From Anaerolineae bacterium (GTDB taxonomy: Bacteria > Chloroflexota > Anaerolineae > B4-G1), in the NCBI GenBank assembly GCA_030612185.1, contig JAUWOI010000045.1:1-14983 (forward strand): 14,983 nucleotides of DNA, written 5' to 3'. The notes beneath the pieces were generated by a model. That model was not told the origin of the DNA and searched no databases. It was given only the letters and a program-made list of their open reading frames with translations. Position 1 is the stretch's first letter; each line of letters opens with the position of its first letter. The position numbers and the translations under genes were made by a program. This document shows positions 14,568 through 14,983 of the stretch, piece by piece.

Positions 14568-14795
14568 TTTTACATTCCTCCTTGTTCTCGGATTGACTAG
14601 TCTTCTGATCAGTCTCCACACCTACACATATTACGCAACTGCCTGGTACTTGGTTTCATCTTCTCAGTCAGTCAAGAGTATCTCCGCTATTATAGTTCAA
14701 CTCCTGCAAAATGGGAAACACAAGCCAGGGGCGATTTAAGATTTGTTGATTTGAGATTGACGGATTTACCGTAGACAGGGCAAGGGGTATCTATG

Positions 14796-14983
14796 TCAAG
14801 GCGCGGAGCGCAGCATGACCGGGAGGTATATGCGGAATACCTCCGGCACGACGAGCAGCGTCACCGGCACTGTCTGTGGCGCATCCAATACGTCGGTCGT
14901 CGTAGCGGTCACTGTGATGCTCCCTATGAAAGTGCCTGTGGTGTAGCCTGTGCTGTCCACCGTCACCGTCAGTGGCGTCCCCT
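14796..14983 (-). CDS. C-terminus of a secreted Ig-like-domain protein (partial)
   Basis: The minus strand from the window edge reads 61 residues to TGA at 14796-14798: 'GTPLTVTVDSTGYTTGTF', then 'GSITVTATT', 'DAPQTVPVTLLVVPEVFRIYLP' and the end 'VMLRSAP'. The Thr/Val-alternating strands are those of a bacterial Ig-like (BACON-type) domain. The hydrophobic 'IYLPVMLR' end is a common last stretch in large extracellular Chloroflexota proteins. The start and rest lie beyond the window. An 8-bp inverted repeat (14822-14829 / 14837-14844) falls inside it and is probably incidental. Confidence 0.7.
   Translation of the reverse strand, partial: GTPLTVTVDSTGYTTGTFIGSITVTATTTDVLDAPQTVPVTLLVVPEVFRIYLPVMLRSAP

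Noticed and set aside
14622..14795. Promoter for the minus-strand SPFH unit (TATAAT at 14689-14694)
   Set aside because: The -10-like box is exact on the minus strand, but no -35 is found at 16-18 bases; the following GATTT-rich stretch (14737-14768) looks like degenerate repeat sequence. Left unassigned.
1..14983. CRISPR array, transposase, integrase or reverse transcriptase
   Set aside because: No spaced direct repeats of array type and no protein with such motifs is visible on either strand.

Overview
This window reads as a GC-rich bacterial chromosome segment, most plausibly from a Chloroflexota (Anaerolineae-like) organism. That assignment is an inference. It rests on the truncated secreted protein ending in a Val/Leu-rich 'IYLP' tail, a dispersed-type 15-bp-arm palindrome, a 'CCTTCGACAGGCTCA' repeat inside a gene, and a plsX-fabF pair with unusual motif variants. 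No rRNA or other decisive marker is present.

Positions 1-9400 are an accessory defence region on the + strand. It opens with the 3' part of a DUF1156-type (COG1743) DNA methyltransferase. Next come a NERD-nuclease/UvrD-like helicase fusion (806-2716) and a leftover second copy of the methyltransferase 3' end (2771-2914). A decayed type I/IIG restriction N-terminal domain follows, with a frameshift and swapped catalytic residues (2914-3510). Then come a membrane-spanning KAP P-loop NTPase (3507-5552) and a 1269-residue PLD-nuclease/SNF2 helicase (5589-9398). Methylase plus PLD-helicase is a known anti-phage pairing. The stretch from about 780 to 5560 has visibly lower GC and looks like cargo inserted between them. 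The duplicated methylase end is the scar of at least one such event.

Positions 9395-9961 form a boundary. A consensus-like promoter overlaps the helicase stop codon and reads into a hairpin-rich stretch of about 250 bp without a credible protein, so a small structured RNA is possible. Next are a terminator and a minus-strand tRNA-Leu(GAG) whose 3' end faces the defence region, the usual geometry for an island integrated at a tRNA. The tRNA promoter and the plsX promoter are divergent and share their -35 bases.

Positions 9962-12902 are a fatty-acid/phospholipid operon: plsX, then fabF (ATGA overlap), then a two-helix membrane protein with a degenerate NERD-like domain. It ends in a strong bidirectional terminator.

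Positions 12941-14567 (minus strand) are a two-gene unit: a helical protein of unknown function, then an SPFH/YdjI-like protein, separated by a 15-bp-arm palindrome. The window ends inside the C-terminus of a secreted, Ig-like-domain protein (14796-14983, minus strand).
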